A DNA stretch of 36,006 nucleotides from Levilactobacillus suantsaiihabitans (GTDB lineage: Bacteria; Bacillota; Bacilli; Lactobacillales; Lactobacillaceae): positions 1 through 36,006 of the forward strand of contig NZ_RKLX01000024.1 of the NCBI RefSeq assembly GCF_004745505.1. Reading direction: 5' to 3'. Below, piece after piece: positions 9,190 through 15,977 of the stretch. The notes beneath the pieces are model-generated. The model was not told the DNA's origin. It worked only from the letters and a program-made list of their open reading frames with translations, and searched no databases. A program made the translations under genes and the position numbers. Numbering within the stretch: position 1 is the first letter of the stretch; each line of letters starts with the position of its first letter.

Positions 9190-9198
9190 AGTATAGCA
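9190..9198 (-). promoter_or_regulatory. Extended -10 promoter for metG
   Basis: TGC-TATACT on the minus strand, about 70 bases before the chosen start codon. No good -35 box is present, as is common for extended -10 promoters. Confidence 0.5.
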
Positions 9199-9203
9199 TA
9201 AAC

Positions 9204-9236
9204 CCCGGGCGAGCCATAGCGCTAACCCGGGATTTT
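9204..9236. terminator. Hairpin between the DUF72 gene and metG, possible terminator
   Basis: CCCGGG (9204-9209) and CCCGGG (9226-9231) pair, with ATTTTTG on the plus side and GGTTTATG on the minus side. It may end the upstream minus-strand operon just before the metG promoter. Confidence 0.4.
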
Positions 9237-9262
9237 TGTCTAAGAAATGACCGGCAAAACGT

Positions 9263-9354
9263 AAAAGCGTGGGTGCCAAAAGACCATCAGCTGACGCACG
9301 TTTCCGCTATGTCGGGGTGACGTGCAAGAGCCTGGGAAAACCTCCCAGGCTCTT
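9263..9354 (+). repeat. Short dispersed hairpin element, copy 1
   Basis: The layout is AAAAGCG, a variable part, a GCTATGT-nnGGGTGACG-like block (9307-9322), then a perfect 11-base stem AAGAGCCTGGG (9326-9336) with CCCAGGCTCTT (9344-9354). The same layout recurs at 34205-34321 and, inverted, at 35621-35715. It sits immediately downstream of the DUF72 gene and may double as its transcript end, although a clear T-run is missing. Confidence 0.65.
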
Positions 9355-9398
9355 GGATGCCATCTTGGGTAGTCGATCCAGCCGCTGTGACCCAAGCG

Positions 9399-10244
9399 TT
9401 AGAACAAGTCCAACTGCTGAGGAGCCAAATTTTGCCAGTGGAGGCCAAGAATCTCGCGGAGGCGCAATGCATTGGGAGCCGCGTCTCGACCAGAATTGTT
9501 GTTAAAGATCACACAGACATCTTTGGCCTGGGCGTCCAACCGCTTGGCCAGCGCCGCGAATTCCTGCAATTCGGCTTCCGAGTAGCGGTACAGTGTCCGG
9601 GTCTTGCGCCAATCCTGGCCCTGATTGAACCAGCCCTTGGCGTTACGGCCATGCAGCCGCACGACGGCGAGTTCCGGCGTCGTGACCGTTTCAACTAGCG
9701 GAATCCCATCATTCAAATTGTGGGGTTCGTCGGTCGTCACGTTGGTGAAGTGCAACGATTTCAGGTAAGCCGTGACGTCGGCCGTCATCCCCGGCGTCAC
9801 GAACCAGCTAGGACTACGGAATTCCACCGCTACCGGCAAATCGCCCATCAAGACCCGCACGCGGCGCAGGTAATCAATGTTAGCGGTCGTCCGGTTGAAG
9901 AACGGTGGAAATTGAAAGAGCACCGTCAACAATTTGTGCGCCTGGATCAATGGCCAAATCGCCGAACGAAACTCGGTGAACGCCGTATTGATGGCCGCTT
10001 CGTCATCCGCGTGTTGGCGGTCATGGCGGGTCATCACCTGGTTGGCCTTCAAAATGTAGTGAAACCCGTCTGGCACGGCCGCCTGCCACTTTTCAATCGT
10101 ACTTTGTCGGGGAATCCCGTAAAATGGCGTGTCCAACTCGACCGTCGGAAAATGCCCAGCGTATTCACTAAGCGTGACCGGCCGCGTCTCACCGCCAATT
10201 AAAGCGGGATGCTCCGTCCAGGTGGTTAAACCAATCGTAATCAT
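9399..10244 (-). CDS. DUF72 family protein
   Basis: 281 residues of the DUF72 (YecE-like) family, a TIM-barrel fold of unknown biochemical activity. Family features seen are the N-terminal IGLTTWTEHP, VELDTPFYGIP with STIEKW following (residues about 35-53), FHYILKANQVMTRH (about 61-74), the VLFQFPPFF strand region, VAVEFRSPSWF, and VVRLHGRNAKGWF. The start is set by GGAGG 6 bases before the ATG. It lies 121 bases downstream of the small membrane protein gene on the same strand and could be the last gene of the trpS operon; a hairpin at 10288-10322 lies between them. Homologues often neighbour iron-sulfur or nucleic-acid genes elsewhere, but nothing here indicates a role. Confidence 0.88.
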   Translation of the reverse strand: MITIGLTTWTEHPALIGGETRPVTLSEYAGHFPTVELDTPFYGIPRQSTIEKWQAAVPDGFHYILKANQVMTRHDRQHADDEAAINTAFTEFRSAIWPLIQAHKLLTVLFQFPPFFNRTTANIDYLRRVRVLMGDLPVAVEFRSPSWFVTPGMTADVTAYLKSLHFTNVTTDEPHNLNDGIPLVETVTTPELAVVRLHGRNAKGWFNQGQDWRKTRTLYRYSEAELQEFAALAKRLDAQAKDVCVIFNNNSGRDAAPNALRLREILGLHWQNLAPQQLDLF

Positions 10245-10287
10245 CCCAGCCCTCCTGACTTAACTCATTTTTAACAATCACTTTGAT

Positions 10288-10322
10288 GGGGCCTGACCGC
10301 CTATTGGCGGCGACCAGGTCCC
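10288..10322. other. Intergenic hairpin before the DUF72 gene
   Basis: GGG-CCTG-CCGCC pairs with GGCGG-CAGG-CCC around a TATT loop. No T-run follows on either strand, so it is more likely an RNA-processing or attenuating hairpin than a terminator. Confidence 0.4.
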
Positions 10323-10365
10323 GTTAGACCACCCAAAATCTTGGCCGTCTTTTAATCTTCAGCTT

Positions 10366-10692
10366 TTACTTAAACCGTTCAAACTGCTTGATCAACTCGG
10401 CTTCCGGCGTGGTCAACCGTCCACTTAATTGGCCAATCAGGCGTTTGCCGGTCAGCCGGTCGTTGTAACGAATCCCCGTCACGCACAGGTCGATCAGTGC
10501 AAAGATGGCGGTGACCAGCACCGCTTGGCTGCGGTCGAAGCTGGTATTGAACAGCGTCACGATTTGCCCGCTGAAGGCCAGCTGTAAGATACCGTAGATG
10601 ACCAAGGTGTCGGGAATCAGCTGGAGGCCGCTTAACCAACGCAACCGGCGAACCAGCCGGCGGAGTTGGCGAATGACTTCTTGATGGCTCAT
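10366..10692 (-). CDS. Small membrane protein, unknown function
   Basis: 108 residues. A basic amphipathic N-terminus (VIRQLRRLVRRLRWL) is followed by two hydrophobic segments at about residues 21-47 and 56-73, and a cytoplasmic-looking charged tail. No family recognised. It starts 5 bases after the sirtuin stop, with GGGGTAA overlapping that stop as ribosome site, so it is translated as part of the same operon. Confidence 0.75.
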   Translation of the reverse strand: MSHQEVIRQLRRLVRRLRWLSGLQLIPDTLVIYGILQLAFSGQIVTLFNTSFDRSQAVLVTAIFALIDLCVTGIRYNDRLTGKRLIGQLSGRLTTPEAELIKQFERFK

Positions 10693-10697
10693 CAGCG

Positions 10698-11402
10698 TTA
10701 CCCCCGGACTTGCAGGTCATTGAAGAACGTGGTGGCTTCAGCCTGCACCATGTCGTAGTCAAAGCCCAAATCTAATTTTTCCTGATTGACGACGACCACC
10801 TTGGCCGCCGAATTGCGGTAATCCAGCAAGCCGGCGAACGGGTAGACGCGCATCGAGGTCCCAACGATGACGACCAAATCGGCTTGGTTCATCGCCGCCA
10901 CGGACCGTTGGATGTTTAATTCATTGAGCCCCTCATCGTAGAGCACGACGTCCGGCCGTAACCAGCCCCCGTCCACGTCATGATGAGGGTCCTTGAGATA
11001 TTGTTGCCACGGCACCTTGGCGCCACAAACCTGGCAGTAGACCCGGTACATGTTGCCGTGGAACTCGACCAAATGCTTGGTGTCGGCCACATGGTACAGG
11101 TTGTCGATATTTTGCGTGATGACCGTCGCCCGGTCTTGGCGCGTCAATGCCGCTTGTTTTTCATGAATGACATTGGGCTTGGCGTCCGGATGGTACAGGT
11201 TTTGCTTCACGTAGTCGTAAAAGACTTCTGGTTCCTGTGCCAGACAGGCGTGACTCAAATAATACTCGGCGTTGCGGTGTCCGGTGTACAGGCCGTTTTT
11301 CGACCGGTAATCCGGAATCCCCGACGGCGTCGAAACGCCCGCACCCGTGAGAAATACGATGTGCTTGGCTTGGTCAAAGGTTGCTTGTAAGCTCGCTTCC
11401 AT
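10698..11402 (-). CDS. Sir2 family NAD-dependent protein deacylase
   Basis: 234 residues from the ATG at 11402, which has AAGGG 9 bases upstream; two further ATGs at 11411 and 11408 are too close to that site. Sirtuins remove acyl groups from lysines using NAD. Motifs are GAGVSTPSGIPDYRS at residues 20-34, TQNIDNLYH at 96-104, catalytic His115 in FHGNMYR, and VGTSMRVYPFAGL near 180-192. The zinc site looks half missing: CQVC (123, 126) is present, but the second CxxC pair expected about 20 residues later is replaced by a stretch reading DPHHDVDGGWLRPD. It sits in the trpS-ppx-mvaA run, 33 bases after the HELLH gene. Confidence 0.9.
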   Translation of the reverse strand: MEASLQATFDQAKHIVFLTGAGVSTPSGIPDYRSKNGLYTGHRNAEYYLSHACLAQEPEVFYDYVKQNLYHPDAKPNVIHEKQAALTRQDRATVITQNIDNLYHVADTKHLVEFHGNMYRVYCQVCGAKVPWQQYLKDPHHDVDGGWLRPDVVLYDEGLNELNIQRSVAAMNQADLVVIVGTSMRVYPFAGLLDYRNSAAKVVVVNQEKLDLGFDYDMVQAEATTFFNDLQVRG

Positions 11403-11435
11403 CCCCATCATCCCTTCTGAATTGATTGGCTTAGA

Positions 11436-12401
11436 TTAACGTAAAATGTAAGGCATCTTCAGTTGTTTAAAGAGGTCTTCCACAGTCATGCTGTAAATCT
11501 TGGTAAAGTATTCCGGTGTGTCATCCTTGGGCGCCGGTGACGGCAACACGAAGGCGTTTTGTTCATCGGCCTTGTTGAAGCCGACGTACCCGCGGCGTTG
11601 CGTGGTCTTTTCGTGCATGTCGGAGTGGTACAGTTCAAAGATCTGCTTGACCTGTAACCCCAATTGCCGTTTGGACAAGACACTGGTCAACGTGGTGAAC
11701 TCGGTATTGTGCAGGGCCGGCAAACTCCAGGCTTCCAGCTGTTCGTCGAAGGCCTTGAAGAGCTTGACCACGTTACGGCGCAAGCTAAATGGTGAATCGA
11801 CTGGCTTGGCCGTGATGACGCCGTACAGCTTCTGGGCCGCCGCAAAACTGATTGGGTAGTCGCGGGCGAACTGATCCATGATGGCCTGTTCGTCGGTGCC
11901 AAAGAAGACCAAGGCGTCCAACAGCGTCAAGGTGCGCAACGTCATTTCATCATCGACCGGGTTCGGTTCCGGCTTGATGGTGGCAGTGACCCCCTTCAAG
12001 TATAAGTCCTTGATGTGGTCATCGATCAGGTGGTGCTTGCGTTGTTCGCTGACCACCACAATGTGGCTGACAATGTCGTAGAGTTCAGTGCCCATGATCA
12101 TCAACTGTTCATCGAGGGCGGGTTGGCCCGTGGTCAATGAGAAGAAGACCTGTGGGAAACCGGACAAGATCATCAGTAAATGCAACAGTTCGTGGGACGC
12201 CGTGTAGTTGGGCGCCGTCAAATCGGCCACTTGAATGGCGATGTCCTTGCCCATTTGCATCTGTTGGGCTTGGTCATGCCGCACGAAGCCGGCTTGCAGC
12301 TCACCGATCATTTGGACGGTAACCTTGCCGGGGTAAAGCGCATTGACTTGGTTCAATAAATCTTGCACTGTGTCGTTTAATTCAATATCTTTTGCTTGCA
12401 T
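11436..12401 (-). CDS. Uncharacterised protein with a HELLH motif (possible zinc metalloprotein)
   Basis: 321 residues, no signal peptide, no membrane segment. Residues 70-74 read HELLH in the context TASHELLHLLMIL, which fits the HExxH zinc-metallopeptidase helix preceded by a hydrophobic/polar strand. Candidates for the third ligand are Glu106 (GTELYDIV) or His113. I recall similar lactobacillal proteins labelled IpaB/EvcA family, a name that does not establish function. It starts 15 bases after mvaA with GGGG as ribosome site and precedes the sirtuin gene, so it is an operon member. A protease role is inferred only from the motif. Confidence 0.8.
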   Translation of the reverse strand: MQAKDIELNDTVQDLLNQVNALYPGKVTVQMIGELQAGFVRHDQAQQMQMGKDIAIQVADLTAPNYTASHELLHLLMILSGFPQVFFSLTTGQPALDEQLMIMGTELYDIVSHIVVVSEQRKHHLIDDHIKDLYLKGVTATIKPEPNPVDDEMTLRTLTLLDALVFFGTDEQAIMDQFARDYPISFAAAQKLYGVITAKPVDSPFSLRRNVVKLFKAFDEQLEAWSLPALHNTEFTTLTSVLSKRQLGLQVKQIFELYHSDMHEKTTQRRGYVGFNKADEQNAFVLPSPAPKDDTPEYFTKIYSMTVEDLFKQLKMPYILR

Positions 12402-12416
12402 GCGTGTTCAATTCCC

Positions 12417-13679
12417 CTATTTCTTTAAATTTGCTTGGCGGACGGCTTGTAGTGCCGCAGTCGCTTGTGCCATGGTCGGTTGGGTGATGGCGGCGAGGCG
12501 TTGCACCACCGCGGGCAATTCTGCGGGCGTCGCGCCGACGGACAAGGCCAGTGACTTGCGCTGCAGAGACATGTGACCGCGTTGAATCCCGTCGGTCACC
12601 AGTGCGCGCAGTGCCGCCACATTTTGCGCCAGCCCCACAGCGGCCGTCACGCCCATCAATTGCCGGGCATTGGTCACCTGGGCCAGTTGCTGGTTGACCT
12701 TGACCAACGGCAACACGCGCGTCGCCCCGCCGACAAAGCCGAGGGCGAGTGGCACGGTCAGTTCACCGTGCAGTTGGCCATCGGCGACCCACCAGCGACT
12801 CACCCCTTGGTAATGGCCGTTGCGGCTGGCGTAGGCGTGCACACCGCTTTCGACTGCGCGCCAATCATTGCCCATGGCCAAAACCACGGCGTCGATGCCG
12901 TTCATGATGCCCTTGTTGTGAGTCACGGCGCGGTACGGGTCCACCTGGGCGAAGTCGCTGGCCGCCGCAATGCGTTGAGCGACCGTCGCGCCGTCAATGG
13001 CCTTGGTCTTGAGTTGGTCGACTGGTACCTGACACCGCGCCGTGACCAGACTGTGCGTGGCGTAGTTGCTTAGGATGCTCATCAAGATGTCCTCGTCGCG
13101 GTGCAGCTTGATGTCGGCCGCGACCGCCTCGGTCAACGTGTTGACCAAATTAGCGCCCATGGCTTCGCCCACGTCAATGAATAAGTCGAGCGACACCCAA
13201 TCTGGTGGGAGTTGCCGCACCCGAATGGACCGCGCCCCGCCACCGTGCGTTAACAGGCTGGGATGAGCCGCATCGGCCACCTTTAACAGGCGCTGCTGGT
13301 TAGCCAACAGCCACTGGGCCAACGCATCCGGATCAGCCACATGGTGAAAGACGATTTGGCCCATCAATTCGCGCTGCGTAATCGTGGTCGTGATTCCTTG
13401 GGGACTGGTCAACAGCCGGCCGCCGTTACTGGCCGCCGCAATCACGGACGGCTCTTCGGTGACCATCGGCACGGCCAAGTCGTGACCATCGACGCGCAGA
13501 TTGACCGCAACACCCTCCGGTAAGCCGTAGGTGGTTAAATAGTTTTCAATTAAATCTTCATCGGCCGTTGCCCGGTGAGCGGCGATCGTCGCCAGTTGCG
13601 CGCGGGTCAGGTGACTCCGCGTGGCTAAGCGTTGCCGGCGATTCTCATAAGACAAACGGTAGAATGGTTGTGGCCGCAT
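12417..13679 (-). CDS. mvaA: Hydroxymethylglutaryl-CoA reductase, class II
   Basis: 420 residues of class II (bacterial) HMG-CoA reductase, which in lactobacilli makes mevalonate for isoprenoids. Catalytic features align with the Pseudomonas mevalonii enzyme: EEPSVIAA at 75-82 (catalytic Glu), EAMGANLVNTL at 172-182 (nucleotide-binding region), HNKGIMNGIDAV at 254-265 (catalytic Lys257 and Asp263), GFVGGAT at 314-320, and RGHM with His369. AAGGAGG precedes the ATG. It begins 12 bases after the ppx stop, with no terminator between, so it probably lies under the same leader control as trpS. Confidence 0.94.
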   Translation of the reverse strand: MRPQPFYRLSYENRRQRLATRSHLTRAQLATIAAHRATADEDLIENYLTTYGLPEGVAVNLRVDGHDLAVPMVTEEPSVIAAASNGGRLLTSPQGITTTITQRELMGQIVFHHVADPDALAQWLLANQQRLLKVADAAHPSLLTHGGGARSIRVRQLPPDWVSLDLFIDVGEAMGANLVNTLTEAVAADIKLHRDEDILMSILSNYATHSLVTARCQVPVDQLKTKAIDGATVAQRIAAASDFAQVDPYRAVTHNKGIMNGIDAVVLAMGNDWRAVESGVHAYASRNGHYQGVSRWWVADGQLHGELTVPLALGFVGGATRVLPLVKVNQQLAQVTNARQLMGVTAAVGLAQNVAALRALVTDGIQRGHMSLQRKSLALSVGATPAELPAVVQRLAAITQPTMAQATAALQAVRQANLKK

Positions 13680-13691
13680 TGGTCAGCCTCC

Positions 13692-14612
13692 TTAACGTTG
13701 GCTCAGATACTCCGAGATAATACCTTCGCGCACGCCGCTTTCCGAGAAAATAACGCGGTCGGAATCCAGCATCTGCAGGAGCGTCACCAGGGGCAACATC
13801 CCGCCGATAATAATATCCGCGCGCTCGCTCTCCAGGCCGGAAATGCGCTTGCGTTCATGCAGGGGCACGCGCAAGAGGCGTTCAAAGGTCTTCATGACCT
13901 GCCCCGTGGTGAGGCGGTAGCCGTGGATATTTTCCACGTGTAGAATCTTTTGCTGCTGGCGATTCATGCGGGCCAGCGTCCGGTTGGCGCCGCCCAATAA
14001 GACCAGCGGCAGGTGTTTGGCATCATTGAGCCACCAAATATCCTGGAGCCGCTCGCGTAAGAAGACTTGCGCGGAGAACAGGTCGACCGCCGTGACCCGG
14101 TCATCGAGCCGGAACTGTTCCGACAGATTGACCGCGCCAAACGGCACACTGATCAGGTTAGCGTCGCGCCCGTCCTTGACGTGGACCAGTTCACAACTGG
14201 CCCCGCCGGTATCGAGCAACAGACAATCCTTAATTTTCAGGCGATTGACGGCCCCCAGGTAGTCATAGTAGGCTTCCTGGTCGCCGGACAGCACCTCCAA
14301 CTCAATATTGGTGGCGTCCGCGACCCGTTTTAAAAACTCATCGCGGTTGCGTGCCTGCCGCACTGCCGCCGTCGCAATCCCCCGGACAATTAAATGCGGG
14401 AGTTGCTCGTAGTACGGCCGAAACGACTTGAGCGCCGCAATCGTCCGGTCCATGGCCTTGGGTTGGAGAATCTTCTCGGGACCCATGCCCTCGGACAACC
14501 GACTGTCCGCCTTGACCCGGTTCACTTCGCGATAAGTCCCGTCATCATGCAGTTCGTTGACGGCCATTCGCACTGAATTGGAGCCCAAATCAACAATTGC
14601 TAAATTTTGCAT
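13692..14612 (-). CDS. Ppx/GppA phosphatase family protein
   Basis: 306 residues of the ASKHA-fold Ppx/GppA family, which hydrolyse polyphosphate or pppGpp. The phosphate-1 loop AIVDLGSNSVRMAV is at residues 5-18, the catalytic Glu region EVLSGDQEAYYDY near 108-120, and the phosphate-2 loop LLLDTGGASCELVHV near 136-150. The length matches the short exopolyphosphatase form found in lactobacilli, which lacks the C-terminal HD domain of the Escherichia coli enzyme. No polyphosphate kinase gene is seen in this window. It starts 20 bases after the trpS stop. Confidence 0.88.
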   Translation of the reverse strand: MQNLAIVDLGSNSVRMAVNELHDDGTYREVNRVKADSRLSEGMGPEKILQPKAMDRTIAALKSFRPYYEQLPHLIVRGIATAAVRQARNRDEFLKRVADATNIELEVLSGDQEAYYDYLGAVNRLKIKDCLLLDTGGASCELVHVKDGRDANLISVPFGAVNLSEQFRLDDRVTAVDLFSAQVFLRERLQDIWWLNDAKHLPLVLLGGANRTLARMNRQQQKILHVENIHGYRLTTGQVMKTFERLLRVPLHERKRISGLESERADIIIGGMLPLVTLLQMLDSDRVIFSESGVREGIISEYLSQR

Positions 14613-14632
14613 GGTGCATCCCCCGTTTCAGC

Positions 14633-15652
14633 CTAGCCGAAGTAGTCGATGCCAATGGCGTGCCGGACTTCGTGTAACGTCTGGGCCGCCACTTGGTTAG
14701 CCTTTTCACTACCCTGCTTCAAGATATCGTAAACGGCGCCTTCATCAGCCGCAAAGGCCTCACGACGTTCGCGAATCGGTTGAAGCTTGGCTTGTAAGAC
14801 TTCATTTAAGTACCGCTTAATCTTAACATCCCCGAGGCCACCGTGCTGGTATTGTGCCTTGAGTTCTTCAACGTGATCGCGGTCTTCGGCAAAAATGTCC
14901 AGATAAGTGAAGACGGTGTTGCCTTCAATGTGACCCGGGTCTTCGATGTGGACGTGTTCGGGATCGGTGTACATGGACATGACCTTCTTTTGAATCGTGT
15001 CGGCACTGTCGCCCAGGTAAATAGCATTGTCCAAAGACTTACTCATCTTGGCGTTCCCATCGAGGCCTGGAATCCGACCTTGCCCCTTTGGTGGGAAGTA
15101 ACCCTCGGGTTCTACTAGGATTTCTTGTTGGTAAATGTTGTTGAAACTCCGTACGATTTCGCGCGTCTGTTCCAGCATAGGTTCTTGGTCTTCACCGACA
15201 GGCACCGTGTCGGCCTTGAACGCCGTGATGTCAGCGGCTTGGCTAACCGGGTAAATGAAGAAGCCGGCTGGCACACTTTCACCAAAGGCCTTCTGCTTGA
15301 TTTCGGTCTTGACCGTTGGGTTGCGGTTCAACCGGGAAACAGAGACCAGGTTCAAGTAAGCCATCGTCAATTCATTCAGTGCTGGAATCTGGGACTGGAC
15401 CAAAATCGTGGACTTAGCGGGATCAATCCCAACAGCCAGGTAGTCCAAGGCCACTTGTAACAGGCTGTGGCGAATCTTTTCGGGGTCGCGCGCGTTATCG
15501 GTCAAGGCCTGCATGTCGGCAATCATGATGTACGTATCGTAGTCGCCCGTATTTTGCAGCGCCACCCGGTTCTTCAACGACCCGACGTAATGCCCAATGT
15601 GCAGTTTACCTGTTGGGCGATCACCAGTTAAAATCACGTGTTTTTTACTCAT
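14633..15652 (-). CDS. trpS: Tryptophan--tRNA ligase
   Basis: 339 residues of the class I enzyme that charges tRNA-Trp. HIGH is at residues 18-21 ([10 protein letters not shown]) and KMSKS at 202-206, with the family-typical PVGEDQ near 151-156. AAAAGGAG lies upstream of the ATG. It is preceded by a complete T-box leader with a UGG specifier, so it is expected to be induced when uncharged tRNA-Trp accumulates. It heads the ppx-mvaA-HELLH-sirtuin run. Confidence 0.97.
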   Translation of the reverse strand: MSKKHVILTGDRPTGKLHIGHYVGSLKNRVALQNTGDYDTYIMIADMQALTDNARDPEKIRHSLLQVALDYLAVGIDPAKSTILVQSQIPALNELTMAYLNLVSVSRLNRNPTVKTEIKQKAFGESVPAGFFIYPVSQAADITAFKADTVPVGEDQEPMLEQTREIVRSFNNIYQQEILVEPEGYFPPKGQGRIPGLDGNAKMSKSLDNAIYLGDSADTIQKKVMSMYTDPEHVHIEDPGHIEGNTVFTYLDIFAEDRDHVEELKAQYQHGGLGDVKIKRYLNEVLQAKLQPIRERREAFAADEGAVYDILKQGSEKANQVAAQTLHEVRHAIGIDYFG

Positions 15653-15672
15653 TAAACGTATTCTCCTTTTCT

Positions 15673-15890
15673 AAAAAGGCGCCCCATTGGCCAATGCCAA
15701 TAGGACGCTCCTGCGCGGTACCACCTAATTTGTGGCCATCTATGACCACCACTTTTGTCAATAACGGTGACACCGCGATAATTTATTATCGATTGGGTAA
15801 AACTTGCTTGATCCACTTCGACCGTAAAACCGTTTCAGCGCGGGCGGTTTTTCTCTGCGATTGGTCTACTTTTATCAAGCTCCATTCCCT
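15673..15890 (-). promoter_or_regulatory. Tryptophan T-box riboswitch of trpS
   Basis: The minus-strand leader has the stem I base GCTTGAT (plus 15874-15880) pairing with ATCAAGC (plus 15806-15812), a UGG specifier (plus 15813-15815) just before that arm, the conserved T-box GTGGTACCGCG (within 15714-15726), and a 13-base terminator stem (15679-15712) followed by TTTTT (15678 downwards). Base pairing of the T-box with the tRNA acceptor end would form the antiterminator. The specifier codon matches the downstream synthetase. Confidence 0.93.
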
Positions 15891-15891
15891 T

Positions 15892-15920
15892 ATTTTAGTG
15901 GTTTTCCAGCGTAAAGTAAA
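15892..15920 (-). promoter_or_regulatory. Promoter of the trpS leader
   Basis: TTTACT (plus 15915-15920), 17 bases, TAAAAT (plus 15892-15897), directly upstream of the T-box. Confidence 0.65.
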
Positions 15921-15977
15921 CTGGTATCTTCTACAAAGATTTTTATAGTGGGTGACCGCTGAAAATAACCGGAACTC

